DNA of 64,000 nt. It comes from Anaerostipes sp. 992a (GTDB lineage: Bacteria > Bacillota > Clostridia > Lachnospirales > Lachnospiraceae). Below the pieces are notes generated by a model that saw only the letters and a program-made list of their open reading frames with translations, made no database searches and was not told where the DNA came from. Where the stretch lies: positions 1,178,001 to 1,242,000 of the forward strand of contig NZ_MJIG01000004.1 in assembly GCF_001940245.1 (NCBI RefSeq), in the 5' to 3' direction. A program made the translations under genes and the position numbers. Of the stretch, positions 53,302 to 62,278 are shown one piece after another (positions within the stretch are counted from its first letter, which is position 1; the number at the start of each line of letters is the position of its first letter).

Positions 53302-54339
53302 TTACTTGCTCATCTCACATATCTGATAATCTTTCGTATTCTGAAGTTCAAAATCTACTCCATCTGTAGTATATACATTCCGATCTTCACCAATAAACAC
53401 CGCTTCCGCATTGTATTCATCTAAAATCTTGAGACTCTTCTCCATTCCCAGTACAAAGCACGCAGTAGATAATCCATCACTATCAATTCCAGAATCACAA
53501 ACGATCGTAACAGAAATCAATCCGGGATTTGAAGGATATCCGGTAGCACTATCCAGAATATGATGATACCGTTTTCCATCTTTTTCAATATACTTCTCAT
53601 AATCTCCAGAGGTTGATACAAATTTATCACCTTTTACATTGACCACCCCTACCATTTCACCAGTTTCTCCGCGTGGATCCTGCACCCCAACGCTCCAGTT
53701 TTCTCCGCCCGGCTTTTCTCCATATACACATAGACTTCCTCCTACGGAGATAATGGCACCAGTAACTGAATCCTGATTCTTCAGATAAGCCATAGCCTTA
53801 TCTGCGCCAATCCCTTTTCCTACTGCGCCCAAGTCCACCTGCACCTGATCCGGATCTGTAGTCACATTCCGTCCATCTATGGATATCTTCTTATAATCAA
53901 TTTCCTGCATGGCTTTCTTAATTTCTGATTCTTCAGGAACTCTGGCATGATCTCCTCCAATGTCCCATAATTGAGCCAGAACTCCAACCCCTGGATTCAA
54001 AGCCCCATCGGTATCACTGGCAATCTGAAGCGAACGCTCCAGCCATGCAGCCACATCCTCGTCCACTTCCACCGCTTCTTTGGAATGATTCATCGTATAA
54101 ATCTCACTATCCTCTTTGCGCCACGAAATCTGCTCTTCCTCTATTTTCTTTAAAAGCTCGATTATGTCACCGCCTGCCTTCTCACAAGCATCCGCCTGCC
54201 CATAAAGTACTTCAGACACCGTCGTTCCCATGGCAAAATCCGTATTCGTATATTTAGAAGCCTCCAATTGCTTTCCACAACCAGCCAGAACGAGCAGACA
54301 CCATACACTGATCATCACACCTGCGATCCATCGCTTCAT
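53302..54339 (-). CDS. apbE: FAD:protein FMN transferase (ApbE), lipoprotein
   Basis: Attaches FMN covalently to a Ser/Thr of extracytoplasmic electron-transfer proteins such as Rnf subunits. 345 aa from ATG 54339 (GTAGAGGAGTGACGG upstream). Lipobox LVLAGCGK at residues 15-22 predicts a membrane-anchored exported protein. TDFAMGTTVSEVLYGQ, LGAVGKGIGADKAMAYLK (FAD site) and SATGYPSNPGLISVTIVCDS follow. Downstream of the methyltransferase and Gx transporter genes on the same strand, a grouping seen with respiratory or electron-export functions. Confidence 0.92.
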   Translation of the reverse strand: MKRWIAGVMISVWCLLVLAGCGKQLEASKYTNTDFAMGTTVSEVLYGQADACEKAGGDIIELLKKIEEEQISWRKEDSEIYTMNHSKEAVEVDEDVAAWLERSLQIASDTDGALNPGVGVLAQLWDIGGDHARVPEESEIKKAMQEIDYKKISIDGRNVTTDPDQVQVDLGAVGKGIGADKAMAYLKNQDSVTGAIISVGGSLCVYGEKPGGENWSVGVQDPRGETGEMVGVVNVKGDKFVSTSGDYEKYIEKDGKRYHHILDSATGYPSNPGLISVTIVCDSGIDSDGLSTACFVLGMEKSLKILDEYNAEAVFIGEDRNVYTTDGVDFELQNTKDYQICEMSK

Positions 54340-54352
54340 TTCCGTCACTCCT

Positions 54353-55213
54353 CTACTTACTCCATCTTCCGCTGGCTCCACACGGAAGCACCAAGCCATT
54401 GCTGCTTACCGGCAGTCCCACTTCGTCCGCCTGAACCTTTCCGCCAAATTTCGGAACAATTTCTGTTCCCATCATATAGGAAAGAACTGCTGGCTGAAGT
54501 CCAGTTGTATAGCTGTTGATCAGGAAAAACAATGGATCATCTGATAAAATCTTTGTACATAATTGAACAAATGGATAGATCTTCTCCTCAATCTTCCAGA
54601 TTTCCCCCTTCGGTCCTCTTCCATAAGAAGGTGGATCCATGATAATTCCATCATAATGATTGCCACGACGAATCTCTCTCTCTACAAACTTCACACAATC
54701 ATCCACCAGCCATCTGATCGGCGCATCTTCCAGTCCAGATGCTTTTGCATTCTCTCTCGCCCAGGTAACCATCCCCTTAGATGCATCTACGTGAGTCACC
54801 TTGGCTCCTGCTTTTGCCGCAGCAAGTGTTGCCCCTCCAGTATAAGCAAAAAGATTCAATACTTTAACAGGTCTTCCTGCATTTCTAATCTTCTCAGAAA
54901 ACCAATCCCAATTCGTCGCCTGTTCCGGGAATAATCCGGTATGCTTAAAACTAAATGGCTGCAAGTTAAATGTGAGCCCTTTATATCCAATCTGCCATTT
55001 CTTCGGCAAATCAAAAAATTCCCATTCTCCTCCACCACGTTTACTTCTATGATAATGCGCATTCGGCCGTTTCCATCCCCTTAATTTCTTCGGTGTATTC
55101 CAAAGCACCTGAGGATCCGGGCGAACCAGAATATAATCACCCCAACGCTCTAATTTTTCTCCACTTGAAGTATCCAACACTTCATAATCATTCCATCCAT
55201 CTGCTATCCACAT
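54353..55213 (-). CDS. Class I SAM-dependent methyltransferase, RlmI/RlmK-like
   Basis: 286 aa from ATG 55213 (AAAGAGGAACG upstream). SAM-binding motif VLNLFAYTGGATLAAAKAGA, motif II VTHVDASKGMVTWARENAKA, and the catalytic-type DGIIMDPPSYGRG, as in 23S rRNA cytosine or guanine methyltransferases (RlmI, RlmK). It lacks a PUA domain of usual RlmI. 14 nt from apbE. RNA target not known. Confidence 0.85.
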   Translation of the reverse strand: MWIADGWNDYEVLDTSSGEKLERWGDYILVRPDPQVLWNTPKKLRGWKRPNAHYHRSKRGGGEWEFFDLPKKWQIGYKGLTFNLQPFSFKHTGLFPEQATNWDWFSEKIRNAGRPVKVLNLFAYTGGATLAAAKAGAKVTHVDASKGMVTWARENAKASGLEDAPIRWLVDDCVKFVEREIRRGNHYDGIIMDPPSYGRGPKGEIWKIEEKIYPFVQLCTKILSDDPLFFLINSYTTGLQPAVLSYMMGTEIVPKFGGKVQADEVGLPVSSNGLVLPCGASGRWSK

Positions 55214-55242
55214 AATCGTTCCTCTTTCTATTTCTTCTATCA

Positions 55243-55728
55243 TCAATTTTTCGGAAGCCTTTTAATAATTTCTCCAACCACAATTCCAATCAGCACCCCT
55301 GCAGTCGTTCCAGAAAGCAAAAGCACCGGAAAATAATAAATCAATCTTCCCGTCTCCAGCACTAGTATTGCCACAACAAGCTGACCAACATTATGACTGA
55401 CACCTCCAGCCACACTAACACCTATCGGACTAAATCCTCCAATCTTTTTAAGAAGGATCATCAGTGTAAGACTTAGCATTCCTCCTGCCATACTGTAAAG
55501 AATCATCATCAGATTCCCAAACAGAAATCCAGACAAAAGAATTCTGGCAACAGAAATGGCATACGCTTCCTTAGCACCTGCCATGTACAATAATACCATA
55601 ATCACACCATTTGCCAACCCGATCTTCACGCCAGGAATCCCAATCTGAATCGGTATCAGCATCTCCACATAAGAAGCCACAAGTGCTAATGCAAGAAACA
55701 ATCCTCCCTGCGCTGTTTTTTTCACCAT
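55243..55728 (-). CDS. Gx transporter family membrane protein
   Basis: 161 aa from ATG 55728 (AAGGAGAAAAG upstream). About five hydrophobic helices with glycine-rich joints (IGIPGVKIGLANGVIMVLLY; GVSVAGGVSHNVGQLVVAIL). The family is often called heptaprenyl diphosphate synthase component I; in other Firmicutes it sits with ApbE in electron-transfer loci. Actual substrate unknown. Confidence 0.82.
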   Translation of the reverse strand: MVKKTAQGGLFLALALVASYVEMLIPIQIGIPGVKIGLANGVIMVLLYMAGAKEAYAISVARILLSGFLFGNLMMILYSMAGGMLSLTLMILLKKIGGFSPIGVSVAGGVSHNVGQLVVAILVLETGRLIYYFPVLLLSGTTAGVLIGIVVGEIIKRLPKN

Positions 55729-55772
55729 AATTACTTTTCTCCTTATTATGCAAGACTTCTGATTTATTATAA

Positions 55773-55807
55773 CAAAAAAGAAGTAGAATTGCACTCTACT
55801 TCTTTCT
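55773..55807 (-). terminator. Terminator of the second srlA-srlE unit
   Basis: AGAAGTAGAG...TCTACTTCT hairpin on the minus strand followed by TTTTTTG. It overlaps the promoter region of the Gx transporter gene. Confidence 0.85.
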
Positions 55808-55836
55808 CGTTAAGGAATGATTATATATGATGACTT

Positions 55837-56838
55837 TTATTGTGGATATAATCCCATACTAAATACAAAGGCGATTACTACTGCTAAAGGTCCTGTGATC
55901 ACACGGGAATATAATACCGCTGGTACACCAAGCTCGATGGTAGAAGATTCTGCTTCTCCTAAGGATAATCCTACTGGTACGAAGTCTCCACCAACCTGTG
56001 CATCGATAGCAAATAATGCTGGTAATGCATACTGAGCTGGGATCGCGCCTGCACCGATCTGATCACCAAGCAATACTCCTACCAACTGCGCGATTACTGC
56101 TCCAGGTCCTAATACCGGAGATAAGAATGGCAATGCACAGATAAAGGAAATCGCAAGCATTCCTGGTAATGTAGAACATAAAGGTGAAATTGTCTTTGCA
56201 ATGACATTACCTAAACCGGAAGCTGAGATAATACCTAATAATGTGGATGTAAATGCCATGAATGGAAGAATATTTTTAATTACCATTTCAATAGAATCAC
56301 GTCCTGCCGCAAAGAATTTATTTACGACTTTACCAATTCCAATACCTAATCTTGTAATAAAGTTAGCACTTGATGCAGCTTCTTCTTTTGCAGCTTCCTT
56401 CTTAGCCTGAACATCTTCTTTTGAAGGAGAAGTGCTTGCCACTTTGCTGACAGCTGCAGCACCTTCACCCGCTAAAGTTATTTCTTTTTCTGTTACACCA
56501 GAAACATAGATGTCTTCTTTGATAAATGCTGCCAATGGTCCAACTGCACCAACCGGATTCAGGTTAATCGTAAAAATCTTTTTCTTAGGATAAACACCAC
56601 ATCTTGCAGTACCACCGCAATCCACGACTGCAATCAATACTTCTTCATCTGGAACATTATTCTTATATCCATCAATTGCTTCACATCCTGCAAGCTCTGC
56701 AACCTTAGCTGCTACTGGATGAATCCCACCACCTGCAGTAACGCACAATACTTTATTGCATTTATCATCTGGTTTTACTGTTAATGGACCGCCCCATCCA
56801 CCGGCACCGGCTGTAATTGTAACTGCTTGATAACTCAT
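55837..56838 (-). CDS. srlE: PTS glucitol/sorbitol EIIB-EIIC component (second copy)
   Basis: 333 aa. The EIIB domain (1-120) has the phosphorylated Cys in VVDCGGTARCGVYP and GGGIHPVA. A linker (121-165) is followed by the membrane part with LGIISASGLGNVIAKTISPL and a conserved C-terminus. Transports and phosphorylates a polyol to its 6-phosphate. The C-terminal 160 residues are the same as in the copy at 60634, while the EIIB domain differs. Paired with the srlA at 56853; no srlB follows it. Confidence 0.9.
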   Translation of the reverse strand: MSYQAVTITAGAGGWGGPLTVKPDDKCNKVLCVTAGGGIHPVAAKVAELAGCEAIDGYKNNVPDEEVLIAVVDCGGTARCGVYPKKKIFTINLNPVGAVGPLAAFIKEDIYVSGVTEKEITLAGEGAAAVSKVASTSPSKEDVQAKKEAAKEEAASSANFITRLGIGIGKVVNKFFAAGRDSIEMVIKNILPFMAFTSTLLGIISASGLGNVIAKTISPLCSTLPGMLAISFICALPFLSPVLGPGAVIAQLVGVLLGDQIGAGAIPAQYALPALFAIDAQVGGDFVPVGLSLGEAESSTIELGVPAVLYSRVITGPLAVVIAFVFSMGLYPQ

Positions 56839-56852
56839 CTTACTTCCTCCTC

Positions 56853-57374
56853 TTAATTTCCTGCTTTGCTAGATAATACTGCATAAATTCTTTCCGTTAA
56901 TAAACCACGAATCAGAATCACGATCAGACCTACGATAAAGTAACGAACTGCCAATTCTCCAATCTGAAATCCCAGCTTCTGAACGCCTGCGGCAATACCC
57001 ATATATACGAATAATTCACCAGCATTTGCATGAGGGAACAAACCAGTTACTGGATGTAAGAAAGATACACAGGCATCATAATATGCCGGTTTATATTTTT
57101 CATCTACAAAACGTCCAAATGTATAACACATTGGGTTTGCCAGACACAACACTGCGATCACCGGCAAAATAAGATATCTGCAAAGAAAATTTCCCGTAAT
57201 CTTAGAACAGAACTTTTCCACTCGATCTTCCCCAATCAATTTGATCACTGAATTTACTGCTGTCATCAGACAGATTACCGATGGGATAATCCCTGTTACC
57301 CACCCTGTTAAGGTTGTTGCTCCTTCATTGAATACACTCATGAAGGCATTTGCGAATGTAGAAATTGCTTCCAT
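56853..57374 (-). CDS. srlA: PTS glucitol/sorbitol EIIC component (second copy)
   Basis: 173 aa from ATG 57374 (AAAGGAGAAGAAT upstream). About five helices, starting MEAISTFANAFMSVFNEGAT and containing LANPMCYTFGRFVDEKYKPA and LFPHANAGELFVYMGIAAGV, the GutA/SrlA pattern. Very similar to the srlA at 61645. First gene of its unit, read from the promoter at 57548. Confidence 0.92.
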   Translation of the reverse strand: MEAISTFANAFMSVFNEGATTLTGWVTGIIPSVICLMTAVNSVIKLIGEDRVEKFCSKITGNFLCRYLILPVIAVLCLANPMCYTFGRFVDEKYKPAYYDACVSFLHPVTGLFPHANAGELFVYMGIAAGVQKLGFQIGELAVRYFIVGLIVILIRGLLTERIYAVLSSKAGN

Positions 57375-57547
57375 ATTCTCTTCTCCTTTCAAATATACAT
57401 GAATTTCCTTCTTTTTCTTTTTGTGCAACTACTACAATGCCTGGGCCTCTTACGGCATTGCAATAGCCTGCATGTGTTAATTAATGTAATATCTAAGAAA
57501 TATTAGAATTACACCCAATCAGTTACTACTGATCATTACAAATCTAA

Positions 57548-57603
57548 TTTTATCAATATCTTGCTTAAAGTCAACCGTATTAAGTTGAAATAATGTATAA
57601 GTG
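57548..57603 (-). promoter_or_regulatory. Promoter and operator of the second srlA-srlE unit
   Basis: -35 TTGACT (57570-57575), 16 nt, -10 TAAAAT (57548-57553). The palindrome TCAACCGTATTAAGTTGA (57572-57589) overlaps the -35 and ATGTATAAGT follows at 57594-57603. The same arrangement is present at 62836-62890. Confidence 0.75.
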
Positions 57604-57630
57604 TATTTTTTATAAATTCTATATATACAT

Positions 57631-57719
57631 TTGTATAAAATCTATAGATTATAGTTGCATTTTCTCAAAGAAATCAATATTTTTTATCCATTTGTATAAA
57701 TAAATTCATTTGTATAAAT
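57631..57719. repeat. Three direct repeats TTTGTATAAA
   Basis: Identical 10-mers at 57631-57640, 57692-57701 and 57710-57719, each preceded by CA or A. They lie upstream of the -35 and may be activator sites. Also compatible with chance in an AT-rich stretch. Confidence 0.45.
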
Positions 57720-57814
57720 AGATACTATCTTTTCCTCAAACACTACCGTATTTCATAGGATTTTTTACTTTTTTACTATAGCAATATATATAAAAAAAGA
57801 AATTTCCTATTCCA

Positions 57815-57860
57815 TAAAAAATCAGGCATTTCCCGGGATAATACACCAGAAAATGCCTGC
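57815..57860 (-). terminator. Terminator of the aldolase gene
   Basis: GCAGGCATTTTCTGG / CCGGGAAATGCCTG stem on the minus strand followed by ATTTTTTA. Confidence 0.85.
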
Positions 57861-57920
57861 CAACACGGACAATCCTTTATTCTATTTTAGGAGAAAATGG
57901 CCAACAACCACCTATTATTA

Positions 57921-58748
57921 CTATTTTGTTTCAAATACAGAATAGTAATGTTTTAAACAGCTCTGGATACCTGCTTTGATAGCAGCTCTTAAAGATAGAT
58001 AGTCTTTTGCTTTGCTTTCGTCTGCAGATGCCATTGCAGCAAGATATAAGTCTGTATAGATATTTACTTTAGAGATTCCTTCTTTCGCACAGCGGTTTAA
58101 GTTGTCATCTCCAGAGCCAGATCCTCCATGAAGCACCAATGGTACATCGGTTGCCGCATGAATCTCTGCGAGACGGTCAAAGCTGATCTCTGGGATTGCT
58201 TTTGCCTTGTATACTCCATGTGCCGTTCCGATGGAAATTGCCAGAGAATCACATCCGGATTCTTCACAGAATTTCTTTGCCTCTTCTGCAGTTGTGTACA
58301 GTGCATCTGTATCATTCTCATCGAAGTTGCTTGCAACGTGTCCGATCTCTGCTTCTACGGATACATCCTTTGCTTTGGCATATTCCACCACTTCCTTTGT
58401 GATAGCAACATTTTCCTCAAAGCTCTTCATGGATGCGTCGATCATAACGGAAGTAAATCCAAGATCAATGGCCTTTTTACATGTTTCTACACTCATACCA
58501 TGGTCTAAATGCAGTACAACCGGTACAGATGCAGCATCTGCATATTTCTTTCCAACCAGCGCAGCATCCTCCAGAGTAAGGTTATCTCCCAAATGTGCTT
58601 CTGCCACACCGACAATCAGAGGCAGACCTAACTCTTGTGCTACCCCGACATGATATTTGATGCTTTCCATATCCAATACATTGGCAGATGGAATGGCATA
58701 ATGTCCTTGCTGTGCTTTTTTAAATAATTCTTTAGAATTCACTAACAT
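57921..58748 (-). CDS. Class II ketose-bisphosphate aldolase
   Basis: 275 aa. Zinc ligands in VVLHLDHGMSVETC, VSVEAEIGHV and LVLHGGSGSG, phosphate loop GTAHGVY and NIYTD. Typical of the GatY/KbaY/FbaA type that splits ketose phosphates to DHAP and an aldehyde. It follows the SorE-like gene and precedes the second PTS set, so its job is likely cleavage of the sugar phosphate made from the imported polyol. Substrate (fructose-1,6-bisphosphate, tagatose-bisphosphate or a ketose-1-phosphate) is not resolved. Confidence 0.9.
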   Translation of the reverse strand: MLVNSKELFKKAQQGHYAIPSANVLDMESIKYHVGVAQELGLPLIVGVAEAHLGDNLTLEDAALVGKKYADAASVPVVLHLDHGMSVETCKKAIDLGFTSVMIDASMKSFEENVAITKEVVEYAKAKDVSVEAEIGHVASNFDENDTDALYTTAEEAKKFCEESGCDSLAISIGTAHGVYKAKAIPEISFDRLAEIHAATDVPLVLHGGSGSGDDNLNRCAKEGISKVNIYTDLYLAAMASADESKAKDYLSLRAAIKAGIQSCLKHYYSVFETK

Positions 58749-58798
58749 TGTTCAAACCTCCAAATATTGATATTCATCCTTTCTACAATATCCCCCTG

Positions 58799-60052
58799 TT
58801 ATTTTACGCCATAATGCTTTAATAAGATTTCTTCTGCTTCTGCATTCCACAATCCATTATGAGCATCACAGCTATCTGCCAATTTAGCATAAAGCGGATC
58901 TGTCTCTCCTAATTTACGGAAATCTGCAATTGCAGTCAATGGCATTTCAAACTGTAAGTAAGTCAGCTTCTTTCCTCCTGGAATTTTTGGAAGATTCATG
59001 GTTGTATCTACAATTGTATCAATTCCTCCTACATGAGTGATCATAACCGCAGGTTTAATCAACCCTTTTGCTGATTTATCAACAACCTCTTTAATATCAG
59101 AAATCAGACTTCCAGTACAGCCAACATAATGATGTTTTGCATAATGAACGTTATACAGGTTCACTTCTCCTGAAAACTGACTATCTGCAGGACCGGCAAA
59201 AATATTCAAACATCCATCTGTCGCAAGAATCTTATCTGCCACTTCTGCCATAGAACGTACTGGTGCATATACAAACACATCATCATATCCTTTGCCACCA
59301 GTAAGTTCCATCAGGCCAGCAACTTGATCTTCCATATTTGCTGTATTTACATAGAGAAGTTCAATTCCCTTTTCTGCAGCTTCACTTACCGGAATCACCT
59401 GTGCTGCCCGCTCCAGACGTTCATCACTGATTTCTGTAACTACCACTCTTTTTGGTTTATTTTCCGTAGCCAATGCATAGCTGATTGCACCCAGACCCAT
59501 AGGGCCACAGCCTCCCATGATGATCAAGTCCCCGCCTGCTTTATTTCCGATGCTATGTTCGTAGCTTTCCGGTATGGTATGGAACATGGAATGGAACCCT
59601 CCGATACAGCACGCCATCGGTTCTGCAATAGATGCTTCAAAGTATGATCCTTCATTATGCATCAAACAACCTTTTTCAATAACATCTCCTGGAAAGATCG
59701 CATAAGTGGATGCCCCTCCAAAATATGGATAAGAATATCCTGGCGTCTCCATCTGTCCTGGAATCTGTGGCTGCTGTGCAAATCGGTCTCCCGGCTTGAA
59801 CTGATCTGCCCACTTTGCTCCGACTTTGACAATATCACCGGAAAATTCATGTCCAATAATAATTGGATTTTCCGCAATTCCTTCCGGCACTCGTTTATGC
59901 TTTTCTCCCTGTTTCACTGTTTTATAAGTAGACATACAAATACTATCACAAATAATTTTTACTAAAATTTCATCATCTTTGATCTCTGGAAGCTCAAATT
60001 CTTCCAAACGAATATCATCAACACCGTATAATCGAACACCTTTTGCCTGCAT
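58799..60052 (-). CDS. SorE/YggP-like zinc-dependent sugar-phosphate dehydrogenase
   Basis: 417 aa medium-chain dehydrogenase. Its zinc-region segments CDSICMSTYK and NPIIIGHEFSGDIVKVG, PYFGGASTYAIFPGDVIEKG, the cofactor motif IMGGCGPMGLGAISYALA and ending (VTHVGGID-like MITHVGGIDTIVDTTMNLPK) follow SorE (L-sorbose-1-phosphate reductase) and E. coli YggP. It would interconvert glucitol-6-phosphate and L-sorbose-1-phosphate. Neighbours are a glucitol PTS and an aldolase; no sorbitol-6-phosphate dehydrogenase (SrlD) is seen. Similar gene assignments rest on family resemblance, the direction in vivo is inference. Confidence 0.82.
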   Translation of the reverse strand: MQAKGVRLYGVDDIRLEEFELPEIKDDEILVKIICDSICMSTYKTVKQGEKHKRVPEGIAENPIIIGHEFSGDIVKVGAKWADQFKPGDRFAQQPQIPGQMETPGYSYPYFGGASTYAIFPGDVIEKGCLMHNEGSYFEASIAEPMACCIGGFHSMFHTIPESYEHSIGNKAGGDLIIMGGCGPMGLGAISYALATENKPKRVVVTEISDERLERAAQVIPVSEAAEKGIELLYVNTANMEDQVAGLMELTGGKGYDDVFVYAPVRSMAEVADKILATDGCLNIFAGPADSQFSGEVNLYNVHYAKHHYVGCTGSLISDIKEVVDKSAKGLIKPAVMITHVGGIDTIVDTTMNLPKIPGGKKLTYLQFEMPLTAIADFRKLGETDPLYAKLADSCDAHNGLWNAEAEEILLKHYGVK

Positions 60053-60188
60053 AATATCCTCCTACTTTACCTGAATTTTCATTTATTTTCATTTCTATGG
60101 TTAAATATTAGCATATATTTTCATTTTCTGCAACCAGTATTTTCATTTATTTTTATTTTGTAGGCTTCCCATTCCAAAATTTAATCAC

Positions 60189-60217
60189 AAAAAAAGAAGG
60201 AGACAAAGCTCCTTCTC
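60189..60217 (-). terminator. Terminator after srlB
   Basis: GAAGGAGCTTTGTCTCCTTC on the minus strand followed by TTTTTTTG. Separates srlB from the SorE-like gene. Confidence 0.8.
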
Positions 60218-60234
60218 TTTATAATAAATACCTT

Positions 60235-60606
60235 CTAAAAAATCTCGATCATTGCACCAGAAACCAGATCAGCTGCTGTAATAGGATCATCTCCTTCTAA
60301 CATAATGCATCCTGGTCTTTCTGCTTCTGGACCACCTTTAAAGTCAACGGTACAATGTCCCAATCCTCTTAATGTTTCATTGGCTTCTGAACCAACCGCT
60401 GACACATTGAAAACTTTATTGGCGATTACAAATGTATCACCGGTTTCCACATCAGCCAACAATTCTGCCGGTTCATGAAGAACACACAATTCTGCAAGTG
60501 CAGGTGGTGCATCATTATTAAAAATAATAATAAAATTTGTTTCCGGATCCCCTAAAAATGCAAATGCATCTGGTCCATTTCCTGTGATTTTAGATCTAAA
60601 TTTCAT
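60235..60606 (-). CDS. srlB: PTS glucitol/sorbitol EIIA component
   Basis: 123 aa from ATG 60606 (TGAGGTGACTGAA upstream); a GTG at 60615 also opens the frame but overlaps this site. The phospho-His is probably in LAELCVLHEPAELL. LRGLGHCTVDFKGGPEAERP and PGCIMLEGDDPIT are typical of SrlB. Passes phosphate from HPr to EIIB. Last gene of the srlA-srlE-srlB set. A second srlB starts beyond the right window edge. Confidence 0.9.
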   Translation of the reverse strand: MKFRSKITGNGPDAFAFLGDPETNFIIIFNNDAPPALAELCVLHEPAELLADVETGDTFVIANKVFNVSAVGSEANETLRGLGHCTVDFKGGPEAERPGCIMLEGDDPITAADLVSGAMIEIF

Positions 60607-60633
60607 TTCAGTCACCTCATATTTATGCTAATT

Positions 60634-61632
60634 TTATTGTGGATATAATCCCATACTGAATACAAAGGCGATTACTACTGCTAAAGGTCCTGTGATTACA
60701 CGGGAATATAATACGGCTGGTACACCAAGCTCGATGGTAGAAGATTCTGCTTCTCCTAAGGATAATCCTACTGGTACGAAGTCTCCACCAACCTGTGCAT
60801 CGATAGCAAATAATGCTGGTAATGCATACTGAGCTGGGATTGCGCCTGCACCGATCTGATCACCAAGCAATACTCCTACCAGCTGTGCGATTACTGCTCC
60901 AGGTCCTAATACTGGAGATAAGAATGGTAATGCACAGATAAAGGAAATTGCAAGCATTCCTGGTAATGTAGAACATAAAGGTGAAATTGTCTTTGCAATG
61001 ACATTACCTAAACCGGAAGCTGAGATAATACCTAATAATGTGGATGTGAATGCCATGAATGGAAGAATATTCTTAATTACCATTTCGATAGAATCACGTC
61101 CTGCTGCGAAGAATTTATTAACAACTTTACCAATCGCAATACCTAATCTGGTAATAAAGTTAGCACTTCCTGCTGCTTCTTCTTTCGCTGCTTCTTTTCT
61201 TTCTTGCATTGCTGTTTTTTTATCGCCGGAAGCTGCTTTGGATGCTCCCTGTGTACCTTCTCCAGCAAATACAACATCTTTTTCTGTTACACCAGAAACA
61301 TAGATGTCTTCTTTAATGAATGTTGCTAATGGTCCTACTGCTCCAACTGGATTTAAGTTTACAGTAAAGATTCCTTTCTTAGGATAAACACCACATCTAG
61401 CAGTACCACCACAGTCTACAACTGCAACTAACACTTCCTGATCTGGTACATTATTCTTATAACCATCTACTGCTACGCCACCAGTCATATCAGCAATTTT
61501 CTGTGCTACTGGATGGATTCCGCCTCCGGCAGTAACACATAAGATTGTTTTACATTGATCTGTTGCCTGAACGGTCAAAGGTCCGCCCCAGCCACCTTGT
61601 CCTGGATTTAATGTAACTGCTTTATAACTCAT
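60634..61632 (-). CDS. srlE: PTS glucitol/sorbitol EIIB-EIIC component (first copy)
   Basis: 332 aa. EIIB domain with VVDCGGTARCGVYPKKGIF and GGIHPVAQKIADM, linker rich in Lys/Glu/Ala, then EIIC membrane part. About 160 C-terminal residues are the same as in the copy at 55837, and the DNA there differs by only scattered silent changes. Between srlA and srlB, the usual three-gene PTS order. Confidence 0.92.
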   Translation of the reverse strand: MSYKAVTLNPGQGGWGGPLTVQATDQCKTILCVTAGGGIHPVAQKIADMTGGVAVDGYKNNVPDQEVLVAVVDCGGTARCGVYPKKGIFTVNLNPVGAVGPLATFIKEDIYVSGVTEKDVVFAGEGTQGASKAASGDKKTAMQERKEAAKEEAAGSANFITRLGIAIGKVVNKFFAAGRDSIEMVIKNILPFMAFTSTLLGIISASGLGNVIAKTISPLCSTLPGMLAISFICALPFLSPVLGPGAVIAQLVGVLLGDQIGAGAIPAQYALPALFAIDAQVGGDFVPVGLSLGEAESSTIELGVPAVLYSRVITGPLAVVIAFVFSMGLYPQ

Positions 61633-61644
61633 AATCTAACCCCC

Positions 61645-62160
61645 TTACGCTCTTTTTGCCAGTATTGCGTAAATTCTTTCTGTAACGATTCCACGAATCA
61701 GAATTACGATCAAACCTACGATAAAGTAACGAACTGCCAAATCACCAAGAGGGAATCCCAGTTTTTCAACTCCTGCTGCAATACCCATGTAAACGAATAA
61801 TTCACCGGCATTTGCATGAGGGAATAAACCTGTTACAGGATGTACAAAAGATACTGCCGCATCATAATATGCTGGTTTGTACTTTTCTTCTACAAAACGT
61901 CCAAACGTATAGCACATTGGGTTTGCCAGACAGATAACTGCTAATACAGGCAATACCAGATAACGACAAATAAAGTTTCCTGTAATTTTCTGACAGAAGT
62001 TTTCCACTCTGTCCTCACCAATCAACTTAATGACTGAGTTAACCGCTGTCATCAGACAGATTACTGTTGGGATAATTCCAGTCACCCAACCCATTAAAGT
62101 CTCAGCACCTGCATTAAATACGCTCATAAATGCATTTGCAAAAGTAGAAATTGCTTGCAT
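61645..62160 (-). CDS. srlA: PTS glucitol/sorbitol EIIC component (first copy)
   Basis: 171 aa from ATG 62160 (AAGGAGGGGTAGGA upstream). MQAISTFANAFMSVFNAGAE, LANPMCYTFGRFVEEKYKPA and LFPHANAGELFVYMGIAAGV as in SrlA/GutA. Follows gutM, precedes srlE. Confidence 0.93.
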   Translation of the reverse strand: MQAISTFANAFMSVFNAGAETLMGWVTGIIPTVICLMTAVNSVIKLIGEDRVENFCQKITGNFICRYLVLPVLAVICLANPMCYTFGRFVEEKYKPAYYDAAVSFVHPVTGLFPHANAGELFVYMGIAAGVEKLGFPLGDLAVRYFIVGLIVILIRGIVTERIYAILAKRA

Positions 62161-62278
62161 TCCTACCCCTCCTTCCAATATTTTATTATAACGTTGCTCT
62201 CTATGTAATAAGCTCTCCGTCACCGAAAAAATGCTTGGGCCTTCATCGTTCCGGTGCCCTTGGGCTTTTTACACCACC

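Larger units (their letters stand above)
57375..57920. other. Regulatory spacer before the second srlA-srlE unit
   Basis: 546 nt without a gene: leader segment with AGGCCCAGGCATT near 57436-57460, promoter/operator (57548-57603), three copies of TTTGTATAAA (57631, 57692, 57710) further upstream and the terminator of the aldolase gene (57815-57860). Confidence 0.65.
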
